22,913 nucleotides of DNA from Larix sibirica (GCA_004151065.3 NWUY0304202937.1:1-22913); one strand, 5' to 3'; counted from the first letter of the stretch, positions 10,529-20,660 are shown. Made by a program: numbers and translations. The notes: generated by a model from the sequence alone, not told the origin.

Positions 10529-12595
10529 GAAAGTGTAGTTCTTTCTCTTTTTGTGCTTTTGTGCTATAGCTCCTCGGATCAATCTGGTTTCAAACTAGTT
10601 GATAACATGCATTGAAAATACTGAACACTTAGCTGTTTCTACTCTGATAAGCTTACTTCTGATCAAACGCTGTAGTTTCAGAACTACTAGGTGTTTCCCC
10701 GTAAGCTCTACTACTTGCTTGCCGTCCAACGCTAGCCTTAGAGTAAAAGTTCCATGGCAGCCTTAATAGGGACTTATAGTCCATGCATTAAGGTTCCATG
10801 CACACTGTACTTTCTTTATTACATTAACACCATACAATATTGAGTTCTCAATGCCGAGGCTCAGTAGGTTCGGTCGGGGCAGGCACAAAGAAAGAAAGAA
10901 AGTCGGCTTGGAACAGATTAAAAAAACTTATCATTCGCTAGGTTTGAGGAATAAATTCGCCTTCTTAGCACGGGACCACATGGGGGAATCCTAATCGAAC
11001 CAATAGCATGAAGAACCAATAACATGGATTTTCTCTTCAATGAAACATGCCCTTTCACAATGGTTATATATGTACGCGGAATTTATTCAATTGCTTCTGA
11101 GCCCCTTTACCACTAATAATTACTTTTGCCGCTGATCGAGCCAATGCTACACATTTTTGGAAATGCCAAGAGGAGGACATACGTATTTGCAGAAATGCCA
11201 AGAAAAACTGCCAGTACTTGATGCTGCCAATACAGGTAGGAGGTTGTGATTTACTCAATGAATGGCTGTGGATTCACTTTAGGCCGGGAGGGTATTAGAT
11301 TTTAGGTGATTATACAGTTTTGAACTGTTATCATACAACACGCCCAGGAAGGTGCAATGATATGTGGTTGACCTTTTCTATTTAGCACGTGCCTTGTCAA
11401 CAAGTGAGTGTGAGGTGAGTTAGTTAGTACGTAAGGCCGTGGTTGGTGGGGAATTTTTTGTGGTTGTGTTTTCACATATATAATGCAATGATGAAGTCGT
11501 GTGATTGAGGTCACCGATTTTCCAAATAAACAATACTACCTGGCATCATTTTTTTACCATTGAACGCGGGTAACAGCTTACCCCTGATGATTACCAGTTA
11601 CACTTTAGCAATTATATTACTCATCCATCAACTCTCCTTACTAACTCAGCCTTGAACACTCATACCTATACCCTCCTTTGGAACTTTACCTCCTTTGGAT
11701 TTGCCTTTTTCACCTATGCCCTAGACCCTCCAGCCGCTCTACCTTTTGTTGGACGAGCTAAAAAAAAACACACATTCTTTGGTTGCACTTTACTTGGGAA
11801 CCCCCGCCTCAGCCCTCCTTAAACTACATGCAGTCTATGACCTCACCTATACTTACCTTCCGAAACTTGCCGGCCTACACCTTGACTTACTATACACACC
11901 TTATGACACCTCGACTTACTCTTTCATGCCTTGTACCCCTTTCCCTATGAGACAGCCGCAGTTAGCCATACGCTTTATTTTATTTCTACATTGGAAGTTC
12001 ACCATATTCAGTTCCCTTTCAGCCTGCCGCTACAGACCTGCACGTGGTGGGTTACCCTTTCACCCTATAAATGGACTAGGACATGAATGATAATCATTAT
12101 ATCCACATGCCGAAACTATACCCTAGACATATTCTATAATTACAACTCAAACAGATGGAGACATGGCCAATCGTTAACTCGAGCCGGGATAACTTAAGTG
12201 TCTACGCTCGCCTCCTTGCGACAGGAAAATGCCAAGGATTCGCTCGACTCCGGTTGAACTAAACTTGCTTTTACCTTTCTCTGGAAACAACAACAACCAC
12301 ACGCCAACAGCCCTCTTGTCCAGCCAACCCACGAAATACGACAGAAAGATATTCTTCTTTGGTTTTTATGCTCCATAATGCACGAACTTACTGAAAATAT
12401 ATTTTGAATTACATAACAAGTCGGTCAAAGAATGAATACTTTATGGCAGCAGGATGGCAGGCAGGATCGGCTAGATTTTTCAATTGATCGATCGGGCGGG
12501 GGTATATTTTGCTAAATGAGAATGTGAAATGCTATAGTTTTTTGGTTATCTAATAAAAGCTCCTATCTGAGCTGCCTCGATTGATCCATTGCTAA
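10529..12595. other. intergenic, no gene recognised
   Basis: An (AAAG)4 run lies at 10887-10902. The + strand from 11630 to 12075 is pyrimidine-rich with CTTAC, ACCTT and CCCTT words and one single-copy relative of the 5.3-kb array. The 114-codon frame there (11746-12090) uses a TTG start inside this low-complexity sequence and is not credible as a gene. A minus-strand 64-codon frame at 11258-11064 has no known match. Confidence 0.6.
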
Positions 12596-13061
12596 ATAAA
12601 GCAGCATCCAGGCATCCAAAATTATCTGTCCTTCTCGCATCCGAAGGATCAACTGAGCCGAAGCTCATCACAGAATATAATAACACCAATGGAGGTACAA
12701 TCCTCTGAAGCTGAGCTTGGCATTTATGCTTTGGAAGTTAAGAATGGGGTTCAAACTGTCCCACAATCCAGTGATGCACATTTAACAAAAGAGAGTACAG
12801 TCAAGGATTAAGTTTGGACACTGAAGTTTTATGGATCCAAGTCCAAACAAGGAAATGGAGCTGGAGTTGAGTTAATCAACCCCAAAGGTAAGAGCAACCT
12901 TGCTGCCTACAGATTTTCATTTCCATGTACAAACAATGTTGCAGAATATGAAGCTCTAATCCATGGATTTCAGTTTGCATTGGCCAAGGGTGTAAAGCAA
13001 TTAGTAGAGTACCAACAGATTGCATGGCACTACTTCAAGCAAAGGCAGGGGCAATCAATCT
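12596..13061 (+). pseudogene. fragment of an additional (Tat/Athila-type) RNase H-like domain
   Basis: From 12812 the frame reads WTLKFYGSKSKQGNGAGVEL, then after about 16 residues TNNVAEYEALIHGFQFALAK. This is the second, archaeal-type RNase H seen in some plant Ty3/Gypsy polyproteins and in host RNase H-like proteins. The first catalytic Asp is Tyr (TAT at 12830-12832), while the Glu in AEYEAL is kept. The segment carrying the third acidic residue is missing or scrambled after about 13005. The same frame is open from 12596 to a TAA at 12809-12811, and that upstream stretch has no match I recognise. It lies before the gag/protease region, whereas such domains normally lie after reverse transcriptase. 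It is therefore probably a piece of a different element. It cannot be active. Confidence 0.75.
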
Positions 13062-13289
13062 AGGAGTTCACTACAGAGTTCAGGAATAGAGCTATATAGC
13101 TAGGTGTCTCTCTAAAAAGTCTAGATATGTTGATCAAGTATTTGGGAGCATTGCTTCCTTAAATTTGATGACAATTGATACTGTTAAAGCCTAAAACAAT
13201 TGATGAAGTAGGTGTCCAAGCATAGTACCTTGAAGGAGACAAGTAGAAGTGTAGTCTAGCATGTACAAGAAATAGAACCATGATACTAG

Positions 13290-13484
13290 TTGAGAAAAGG
13301 GAAGAATAATAAGTGGACCGACAAGAAGATCGTGACAGCAACACAAAAAGCAACCACTTATATCAAGCAATGTAAGCCTTGTGATAAAAAGGGACACACT
13401 GAGAAAGAGTGTTGGAAATTGCACCTTGATAAGATAAGCGCCCCAAGCATTTTGAAAAGAAGAGGAATAATAAAGCTTTTCTAA
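13290..13484 (+). pseudogene. gag C-terminal zinc knuckle fragment (Ty3/Gypsy)
   Basis: This is a 64-codon open stretch whose frame contains CKPCDKKGHTEKEC at 13371-13412. It is an intact CX2CX4HX4C knuckle, which binds packaged RNA in retroelement Gag. The basic Lys-rich flank and the WKLH after the last Cys are typical of plant Ty3/Gypsy elements. No matrix or capsid part was found upstream. The frame changes between about 13425 and 13505, so the knuckle is out of phase with the protease that follows. Confidence 0.8.
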
Positions 13485-13504
13485 TTATAGATGTCGAGGA
13501 GAGG

Positions 13505-14130
13505 GTGGAAAATACCTCAGACTTGAAAGGGAAGATTAGTTGTACTACTCTTCAGAAAGAAGTAGCACTGGTTGGTTGCAGTCACAAGGAAAATAAAGAG
13601 ATTACATATTTGTTATACATCAAAATCCGCATGAAGCAGAGTAAGGTGGAGAACTTGTTTGATCCTCGTTCACAATCCAATTTTATCTGCGCACAGTTGG
13701 TTGAGAAGCTTGGCTTAGAGACTCATGACCATCCATAGCCATATCCTTTGGGCTAGGTAAGACAATACGTAGAAGTGAGAGTCAACAAAAAATGCAGATT
13801 AAAGTTTTCCATCAACTATAACTTCATGGATGAAGTGGTAGCAAATGTAGTTCCATTTAACGCATGTGGAGTCATCTTGGGAATCCCATACTTATACATG
13901 AGAGATGCCATCTTTAGGAGGAGAGAAACCTAGTATAGGTTTGTAAAAGATGGGAAGGCATATGCCATAAATGCACACAAGGACAAACCCAAACTCTCTT
14001 TGATTAGTGCTCATCAGGCCAAAAGAATTATTGGCAGTACAAATTTGTCTTGTTGTTTTTTAGAAAACGAATGCAGCAAGGAGAAAGCAGCGAGCTGGAG
14101 ATGAAGGCATCCTTGGAAGGATGTAGTGGC
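13505..14130 (+). pseudogene. retropepsin-like protease remnant (Ty3/Gypsy)
   Basis: The frame through 13661 reads VENLFDPRSQSNFICAQLV, the retropepsin active-site region. The element's aspartic protease would process Gag-Pol. Asp is kept (GAT, 13661-13663), but the following Ser/Thr-Gly is Pro-Arg, which should abolish activity. Downstream in the same frame, VVPFNACGVILGIPYLYMRD fits the second half of the fold. It is interrupted by TAG at 13736-13738, 13754-13756 and 13931-13933. It continues as recognisable linker until about 14100, where the frame ends at TGA after ASWR. Confidence 0.8.
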
Positions 14131-15111
14131 AAGCAACACCAATAGCTACAACAACTGATGGAAGCCTACAAGGAGGTGTTCCAAAAACCATGGGGGCTAC
14201 CACCCAAGTGAGAGGTTCAGCATAAGATTCAGTTGTTGCTAGAGTCACAACTGCCAAACATTGGGTTGTATAGGTCATCCATTATTGAAGCAGATGAAGT
14301 GAAGAAGCAATTGTAGTAGTCATCGGAGTAGTGAGTCATTAGGCCCAATACATTGCCATGTGGTTCATCCATCATCATGGTGTTAAAGAAGGTCCATCAT
14401 CATGGTGTTAAAGAAGGACAGTAGCTAGAGAATGTGCATTGACTATCTATGCCATGCCCTGAACAAAATCACCATCAAGAATAGATATCCTAAAGGATTG
14501 ATGACTTGTTGGATCGGATGCAACAAGCCAAGTTCTTCACCAAGTTGGACCTAAAAGCAGGTTACCATCAAGTGAGAATCAAAGTAGAAAACGTGTGGGA
14601 AACAACGTTCAAAACGAGACAAGGTTTGTACGAGTGGTTAGTGATGCCTTTCAATTTATGTAATGCACCTGCAACTTTCATGAGATTGATGAATGATGTC
14701 ATGTGACCTTGTATTGACTCATTTATAATAGTGTACCTGGATGGCATACTAATCTTCAGTAATACTTGGCAAGAGCATATGTCACATGTCACATAGGTAC
14801 TAGAGATATTAAAGAAGAATAAATTGGTTGCGAATTTTTATAAGTGTGAGTTCGGGAAGGAGTCCTTTATTTCTCTTGGACACATGATCAGTGGAGGATA
14901 GTTGAGGGTGGATCTGGACAAGATCAAAACCATTAGCCAATGCCCTATTTCCACCAACTTGATAGAGGTCAAAAGTTTTATGGGAGCCACTCAATACTTG
15001 AGGAAGTCCATTGTCAAATTTTCCACAGCAGTAGGACCACTGCACACCATGACTGCCAAGGAGAATAACTTTATTGGGGTAAGCCACAACAACAAGCATT
15101 TGAAGACTTGA
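14104..15111 (+). pseudogene. Ty3/Gypsy reverse transcriptase remnant
   Basis: The fingers, palm and thumb are recognisable. CIDY lies near 14435, then NKITIKNRYP, then the longest clean stretch (14506-14703) with [18 protein letters not shown] and [19 protein letters not shown]. The second Asp of the catalytic YxDD box is Gly: the box reads VYLDG, with GGC at 14743-14745. TAG at 14143-14145, TGA at 14704-14706, and TAG at 14794-14796 and 14899-14901 interrupt the frame, as does a stop cluster at about 14310-14340. A 25-bp duplication shifts the frame at 14393 and a small deletion shifts it back near 14490. It continues into the connection region (SFMGATQYLRKS) up to about 15090. The family assignment is certain; activity is impossible. 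Confidence 0.93.
14368..14417 (+). repeat. perfect 25-bp tandem duplication inside the RT remnant
   Basis: The unit starting TCCATCATCATGG occurs twice without a gap (14368-14392 and 14393-14417). Because 25 is not a multiple of three it shifts the RT frame. The copies are identical, while the surrounding element has accumulated many point changes, so the duplication looks younger than most of the decay. Confidence 0.95.
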
Positions 15112-15560
15112 AGAGGAAGATCATCAATGCTTTGGTCCTAGCCATGCCCAATTTACAACGACCATTTGAACTGGAAACAAATGCCAGTGGATATGCATTA
15201 GGGTTAGTGCTTATGTAAGGAGGAAGATTGGTATGTTATCATTTAGACTCAATTGTTTCGTGAAGCAGTACTTTCATACCCCACATATGATAAAGAGCTC
15301 TATGCAATTGTGCAAGCAGCGAAGAAGTGGAAGCACTACCTCCTGGAAAGGAGGCCATTAGACACACTGATCGTCAATCCCTACAGTATACATAAAGTCA
15401 AAGCAAGATGCAGCAAGTGAGGCATTACAAGTGGTTGGGATTCTTGCAACAAATCCACCTCCTTATCAGGTACAATAAAGGAGTTACAAACAAACTAGTT
15501 TATATGCTTTCACGATGGTCTCCATTGAATAAGATAGCACTAGCTAGAGTGATCATGCAA
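15090..15560 (+). pseudogene. Ty3/Gypsy RNase H remnant
   Basis: After another frame change near 15090 the sequence reads LKRKIINALVLAMPNLQRPF, then the TDASG-like box as TNASGYALG, with Asn at 15180-15182 replacing the first catalytic Asp. A TAA follows at 15216-15218. In a shifted frame come [20 protein letters not shown] (the ELYA Glu is kept) and HTDRQSLQY (Asp kept). The last catalytic Asp is Tyr in VYMLSR (TAT, 15501-15503). RNase H would remove the RNA strand during reverse transcription. Two of four catalytic residues are lost and at least two frameshifts are present. Confidence 0.88.
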
Positions 15561-15608
15561 CTTTAGCCCTTCACTCATGAACTGTTGAGCGAAGACTATG
15601 AGGGATAT

Positions 15609-15929
15609 TAATATTTTAGAGGAGTGTACAAGCAGCTAAAGGAGAGACCTATCACTGACATGGAAGGAAATGAATATCACCTCCAAGATGGGCTATTGTA
15701 CAAGTTGAACATGTTGTGCATACCATAGGTCAAAAGGCTTCAATTGATGAGGGAAGCTCACATTTCTAGGATTGCTAGGCATTTTGGCATAATGAAGACA
15801 GTTGCGAATTTGCTAAGGTATGTATATTGGCCAAGGATGCAAGAGCAGGTGGAAATATTTGCTAGAGGCTATGTTCTTTGCAATAGCAGCAAGCCAAGCT
15901 ATAGAAAGTATGGTAAATTCACGAGGTAA
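15609..15929 (+). pseudogene. integrase N-terminal zinc-binding remnant (Ty3/Gypsy), truncated
   Basis: A linker ending YHLQDGLLYKLNMLCIP leads through TAG (15726-15728) into REAHISRIARHFG and YVYWPRMQEQVEIFARGYVL. The HHCC finger keeps both His (15759-15761, 15780-15782) and the last Cys (15879-15881). The first Cys is Tyr (TAT, 15870-15872), so zinc binding should fail. Similarity stops after SKPSYRKYG at about 15912. The catalytic DDE core, chromodomain and 3' LTR are all missing, so the right border is a clean truncation or a later join. Confidence 0.87.
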
Positions 15930-15987
15930 AGGGTGGCCTCTAACCTTGTGTCAGTGGCCTTTAAAATGGAGTACTTTGTTCCTTGTT

Positions 15988-16851
15988 TCAGTAGAGATAG
16001 CTCTCCGCCCCTGTCCTATAGCGAGAGTTAAACCCCTTGATCTATCTCTTGCCCATGCGCCTATTCACGCTAGGAACTCTACCAATAGTTCTAACCCCAG
16101 TTAACCCACCTCGTTTTCTTTGCACTATGGCCTTGGCCTCTAAGTCCATTCTAGGTTACTCCGCAACTACGCCGGTAACTTGTTCCACCTTACGGATAGG
16201 AGATTGGTGTGGAGCCGGGGCAATAATCGTGAGAACGGAGAGCTAAACCATTACAATCAATTTTCGATTCCTTATGGTGGATCCCATGTGCTCAAGCGCC
16301 TTGCATTTCTCAGTGGAGAACGAGATTACCCACCGGTACACGTCGATATTGCCATACCCCATAGCAGAGTCTCCAATCCCAAATTAAGTTCCATAATCCA
16401 TTAACAAAGTTGATTCGGATACATCTCCAGTCCTAGTATATCCAATTCCGGTTCCTATAGGTGTTCCTACATCCCTTGATCCTAACGGTAAAGGGCTTGA
16501 TTGCTTAATTGGAACCTTTACCGATACCAAGTAAAAAACTTTATATGTATTCTGGTATGCGCATTTCGGTGTAGATAAAATTTCCACGATGACCTCTCCC
16601 CTCTGGTCGAGCCACCCCTCATAATCAGAACAAAAATTTGTTGCTTGTGACTTAAAGCCTATCGTGTTCGAAAAGGCCCCCCGGAGCCATATGCGGCGCC
16701 CTCCCTTAAATTGAACCTCCCCGCTACCACCCAAAGTACTCTAGGCCAGTGACACACCTTGAAAATATCCATCCGGTCGCTTCATTTCCATAAGTTGCAG
16801 CAACTGGTTGGGACGTGGTTAAGTCTTATCTTCCCCGTAGTCGTACGCCAT
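15988..16851 (-). pseudogene. unidentified interrupted 288-codon minus-strand frame
   Basis: Reading leftward from ATG at 16851 (MAYDYGEDKT) there is one frame of 288 codons ending with TGA at 15990-15988, with no frame change. It is crossed by six stops, all TAA or TAG, at codons 11, 37, 156, 203, 232 and 270. The longest open part (codons 38-155) includes GRRIWLRGAFSNTIGFKSQ and YKVFYLVSVKVPIKQS, and the C-terminal part is basic (VQRKRGGLTG, VNRRMGKR). I recognise no family. It begins right beside the truncated retroelement. Seven stops in 288 codons is below the roughly 16 expected at random for this base composition, but with six frames to choose from this is weak evidence. It may be an old gene relic, a gene needing U-to-C editing, or chance. 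Confidence 0.2.
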
Positions 16852-18660
16852 CGAGAAATAGTAGTAGCCCGCCTAGCAACCAGACCCTGAGCCAGAATAG
16901 AAGCAAAAAAGTAACACTACTGAATACTATAAACCCGGAAGACCCCAGAACGCTATAGACCGTAGTAGGTGGAGGGTGACGTATAGACCCGGACATGCCA
17001 TACATTTACCTCTCGACCATTTAATCCTCTCGACCTAACCCCAATTCGTCAACTTGTTCCCTCCCCTTCGCCTGCGTATGCTCTGGAGTCTACCGATTAG
17101 CGTATCTACCAGTGTACGTCGTATGCTCGTACCAATAGCTATAGCCAGACCCGGTGTACTACGTCTTCCGATCCTTGTCAACCTGCTTCCGATCCGGAGT
17201 GACGGGTAATCGAACTGTTTCGTCGAATGGCAAGACGGTCACCTGCTGATTAGTCAACTGCTGATGCTCCGGTGGTCATCTCACTTGTAAACATATTCTA
17301 CAGAGACAGATAGTGAGTCTGCTCTGAAGGGTAAACTCGAAATGGAACTGGGTAAAGCCGAAGTCTGCGTATTATTATCGTCATAACTACCAGTGTGCGT
17401 ATGCTGCTGATTATGAGTCTACTCCCCGGATTCTGATACGTCAACTGCCCCTTAAGAGCAGAACACTTATCAACCTGCTTTCAAGCCTACTGGACCTACT
17501 TTTAGGCCTTCGTACCCACCCACCTGCAAGAACTAGACCTGTCTTCTACCTATACCACTTTAATTAATCGCTTCATGGCGGCTAATCACTATACCTTCTC
17601 TTATAGGGTTGGGTACTGATTAACCCTTCTCTTTGAAGCTGGTATCAGGACGGGAGATCAGACTACCTCATCCTTACCCTTGATTACTGCCTTCATCCTA
17701 GTTGATAGAGTAATGCCCCGGGTACCCATCTCATTACCCTTATCTTATAAGCAGAACCGGATCACCTTACCACCCTTTACTTTAACTGCCTCACCCTACT
17801 TAATGGATGGATGGAGTGATGCCTATTCCCTTCACCCAGGAACACCTTCATACGGGAGGCACTATTAAACCCTACCTTTGTTCCACACAATCTATTTACC
17901 CAAAAACTACTAGCACTTGTTCTCCCTATACCCATCCCTTCATGAATCTTAGTAGCTACTGCCATAGACCTTTTCTTATCGGGGCATTTCACTTACCCTT
18001 ACCCTTACTGTCTTCACCCTAGGAGGAGATTGAGTGCTGCCCAACCAATTAATTAAACCAGGAAGATCAGTAAGTAGAGTACGGCATCTATTAACCCTTT
18101 ACTTACGAGCATGCTATCCACCAGATACTTTACTTACTACTCCCTTAAACCCATCGGTTATTTAGTCAGTGCCGCCTACCCTTACCCAAACACACTTACC
18201 TTCAGCCAGTCAGGATTATAAGGGTACAGCATTACCCCTTCCCTTGTTTACCAACTTACCCACCTGAATAAATAGACCTATTATCCCTATACCACTTGCT
18301 TAATGAATGCACTTAGTGAGTCGGTACTGTTATTAACCCTTTTATTCTCCGGGCGGGATGGCATGGCATTAAACATACTGAAGAACCTTCAGTGTTTACA
18401 AACACACCCTTACCCAATAGTAGTAGGCCTTACCCAACCTTACTTAGAACCTATTTATTAAACCAGGAGTTGGAGGTACAGCACGAGTTCTTCATTTATC
18501 AAACTTTACCGCTACGCCCCTTCTTTCAACAAATTGATAAAGCAGAACTAAGACACCAGCCCTACTCAGCAGGTTTACCTTATAGGGCAAGCAAAACATA
18601 TCCCCCGGACCTATTCTCACGAAGCTCCTTAGCCTTATATTTTAGCTCTTCTCAGTAAGC
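16852..18660. other. pyrimidine-rich intergenic repeat region, no gene
   Basis: The + strand is dominated by CTTACCC, CCCTTA and TACCTT words and by degenerate repeats such as TACCAGTGT(A/G)CGT (about 17108 and 17388) and CCTCTCGACC (about 17010 and 17027). Part is the inverted partner of the 10-kb repeat. Frames of 60-90 codons here (17680-18022 and 18392-18658) reflect this composition and are not annotated. Confidence 0.65.
18006..18122 (-). repeat. inverted dispersed repeat, copy B (partner 9961-10086)
   Basis: This is the reverse-complement partner of copy A, about 8 kb away. It explains why the + strand here is pyrimidine-rich where copy A is purine-rich. The retroelement and the unidentified minus frame lie between the two copies, so recombination between them would invert that segment. 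Confidence 0.9.
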
Positions 18661-19088
18661 TTGGTTCTGTGAGTTTCCGGCTGGCTCCAGGGCTAAAGGG
18701 AGGAAGGAATGGGCGGGGTAGCTTTTCCTTAATAAGGTTACGGTATTCCCTGATGGAGGGATGAACAATAATATAACTATCCAACTTCGGAGCCCCTGAA
18801 CAATCCAACTAGTGGAATTCTATCCTACTATCTCGAGTTAGGCTAGCCAAGAGAAAGTTATTCTTTTATGTGAAAGGTATACTCCCCCTATATGTGTGTT
18901 ATAGGTATACTTATTATGTGGGTAAGATTAATTACTTATAAGTCGACTTCCTACTGAGTGAATATGTCCCCTATATAGTTGTATTATTTGTCGGTGCGTG
19001 AGCGAGCCCTCAGCGAGCGAGTGTTCCTTCTGTCTGGGTCTTTATAGCGGGCAGAAAAAATATATATTACCTGTCTTTCCTCATTGTG

Positions 19089-19168
19089 GTGTGGGGCCCG
19101 GCAAGCTCTCCTCACCTTAACCTAACGACTTGGCAAGTCATGAGGCGTTGTGTGGGGCCCGGCAAGCT
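19089..19168 (+). repeat. 19-bp exact direct repeat, 61 bp apart
   Basis: GTGTGGGGCCCGGCAAGCT occurs at 19089-19107 and 19150-19168. It is GC-rich in an AT-rich setting and contains the palindrome GGGCCC. Confidence 0.9.
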
Positions 19169-20626
19169 TACGCACCCTCTGCACTAGATGTTTTCTCGCT
19201 TTATTGAAGAGCAGCGGTGATATGTTTCCTGGCTTTATTGCTGATGATGGTTGAAGACAGAGAGTAAAGCCTTAGCCTATGGACCCCGCGCAATGGTGCA
19301 CCCGCAGCGGTCTTGCTTTATTATTAATATATCTATATAAATTATTTCTCTATATATAGATGAGTTATCTATATGGTTTAAATTGTTGAATGAGTCCCGC
19401 GAGTCCCGCTGATGATGCGATGGAGAGAGAGACTTCACTACTGATGACTGCAGATCGATGGATTACTCTGCAGATCAGCTCATAAAACCAGCCCTATATA
19501 AATCAAGCCCTATACTCAATCAAGCCCTAAAACCAGCCCTATATTAATTACGGATGACTGCTGATGGATGGTAGGCAATAGCAATAGTAGTATTTAGGGT
19601 AGGGCTTTATCGTAAATTGTATTGATGGAATGAATACCGCACAAGAGGAATTAGGTAATCCCACACAAGCAATCCCGCACAAGAAGAATTAGGCTTTCAA
19701 TGAATTACTGAATAATCAATGGATTACCGCATAATTGATTGGTTCCTGAATAGATTGGATAGATAAAGTAATGGTGGAACTGCGCAATTGTCCTACTTCT
19801 TTTTGTATATAATATTTTGGCTTGAAAGTATACTTATGACGTCTCGTCTCTAACAATCCCCCTACAGATCAATGACAATGTTTGATCAGTGCCTTACGAA
19901 CCATCAGTGCGATCAGTGCCTTACTATCCCTACCACTGCTTTCAGGCTTTGCCTTCCAACCACCTATTTGGCTATACGGCTTCGCCTTCCAATAAATAAA
20001 TAAAGAGAAATAGACTGGCTAGATAGATTAGATAGATCAACGCCCACGAATGATACGCGATGCCCACGAATGACTGGCTACAATTGGTCCTGAACGTGCC
20101 TCAACCTATCGACAAGTCCCAATTCCCACCATCAAGTCCCTAACACCATCAAGTCCCTGATCGGTCATGAGGCGGGTGCACCCTTACATGCATCGTAGGC
20201 AAGCCTCCTCATCCGTCAATCAATCAATCCCAAGGGCAATAAAGAAATCCAAAGGGAGAAGGAAATTAGGTAAGGCTTCTCACTCACGCTCGTAGGCAAG
20301 AGAGAGTAGGCCAGATATAAAGATAAGAGTGATACACCACACTTCAAGGAGATGGACGATGGGCACACGAATTACCTTCCCTCAAACGTGCCTATTACGT
20401 GCCATTCCATTACGTGCCATTGATATAAGCCGAGGTGGTTCTCCCTTACCTGTGACTTTATAGGGCGATGTAACTGCTTTCTATAGGGCGGGTTATTACT
20501 TCCACACCCTGCCTTTCTTCCACGCTTCTAGAGCTACCCGGCAGTTCTATGACCCGGTTTATATAGCGTTATAACCAGTTCTATAGCTACACGGAACTGA
20601 ACTGCTGAACAGCTTTCTGCAGGCGG

Positions 20627-20660
20627 AACTGCTTTATGGCGGCAACTGCTTTATGGCGGC
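20627..20660 (+). repeat. 17-bp perfect tandem duplication
   Basis: AACTGCTTTATGGCGGC occurs at 20627-20643 and again at 20644-20660 without a gap. Similar words (GGAACTGAACTGCTGAAC) lie just upstream at about 20593. Confidence 0.9.

Larger units (their letters stand above)
13290..15929 (+). mobile_element. degenerate Ty3/Gypsy LTR-retrotransposon internal region
   Basis: In order on the + strand there are a gag CCHC zinc knuckle, a retropepsin-like region, Ty3/Gypsy reverse transcriptase, RNase H and the integrase HHCC zinc-binding region. This is the standard gag-pol order of plant Ty3/Gypsy elements, which copy RNA to DNA and insert it into nuclear chromosomes. The copy is dead: it has many in-frame stops, at least four frame changes, a 25-bp internal duplication and substituted key residues. 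It lacks most of gag, the integrase DDE core, the primer-binding site and polypurine tract, and no flanking direct repeats resembling LTRs were seen. It is best explained as nuclear DNA transferred into the organelle genome. Confidence 0.9.

Noticed and set aside
11746-12090. 114-codon + strand open frame
   Set aside because: It starts at TTG inside pyrimidine-rich low-complexity sequence related to repeats, and no domain is seen.
16670-16705. GAGCCATATGCGGCGCC resembling a second domain V
   Set aside because: It lacks the 34-nt hairpin with a GNRA loop and the complementary 3' strand at the right distance.
19486-19545. CCCTAAA-like words resembling plant telomere repeats
   Set aside because: They are isolated and irregular, part of a CAAGCCCTATA-type local repeat, not a telomeric array.
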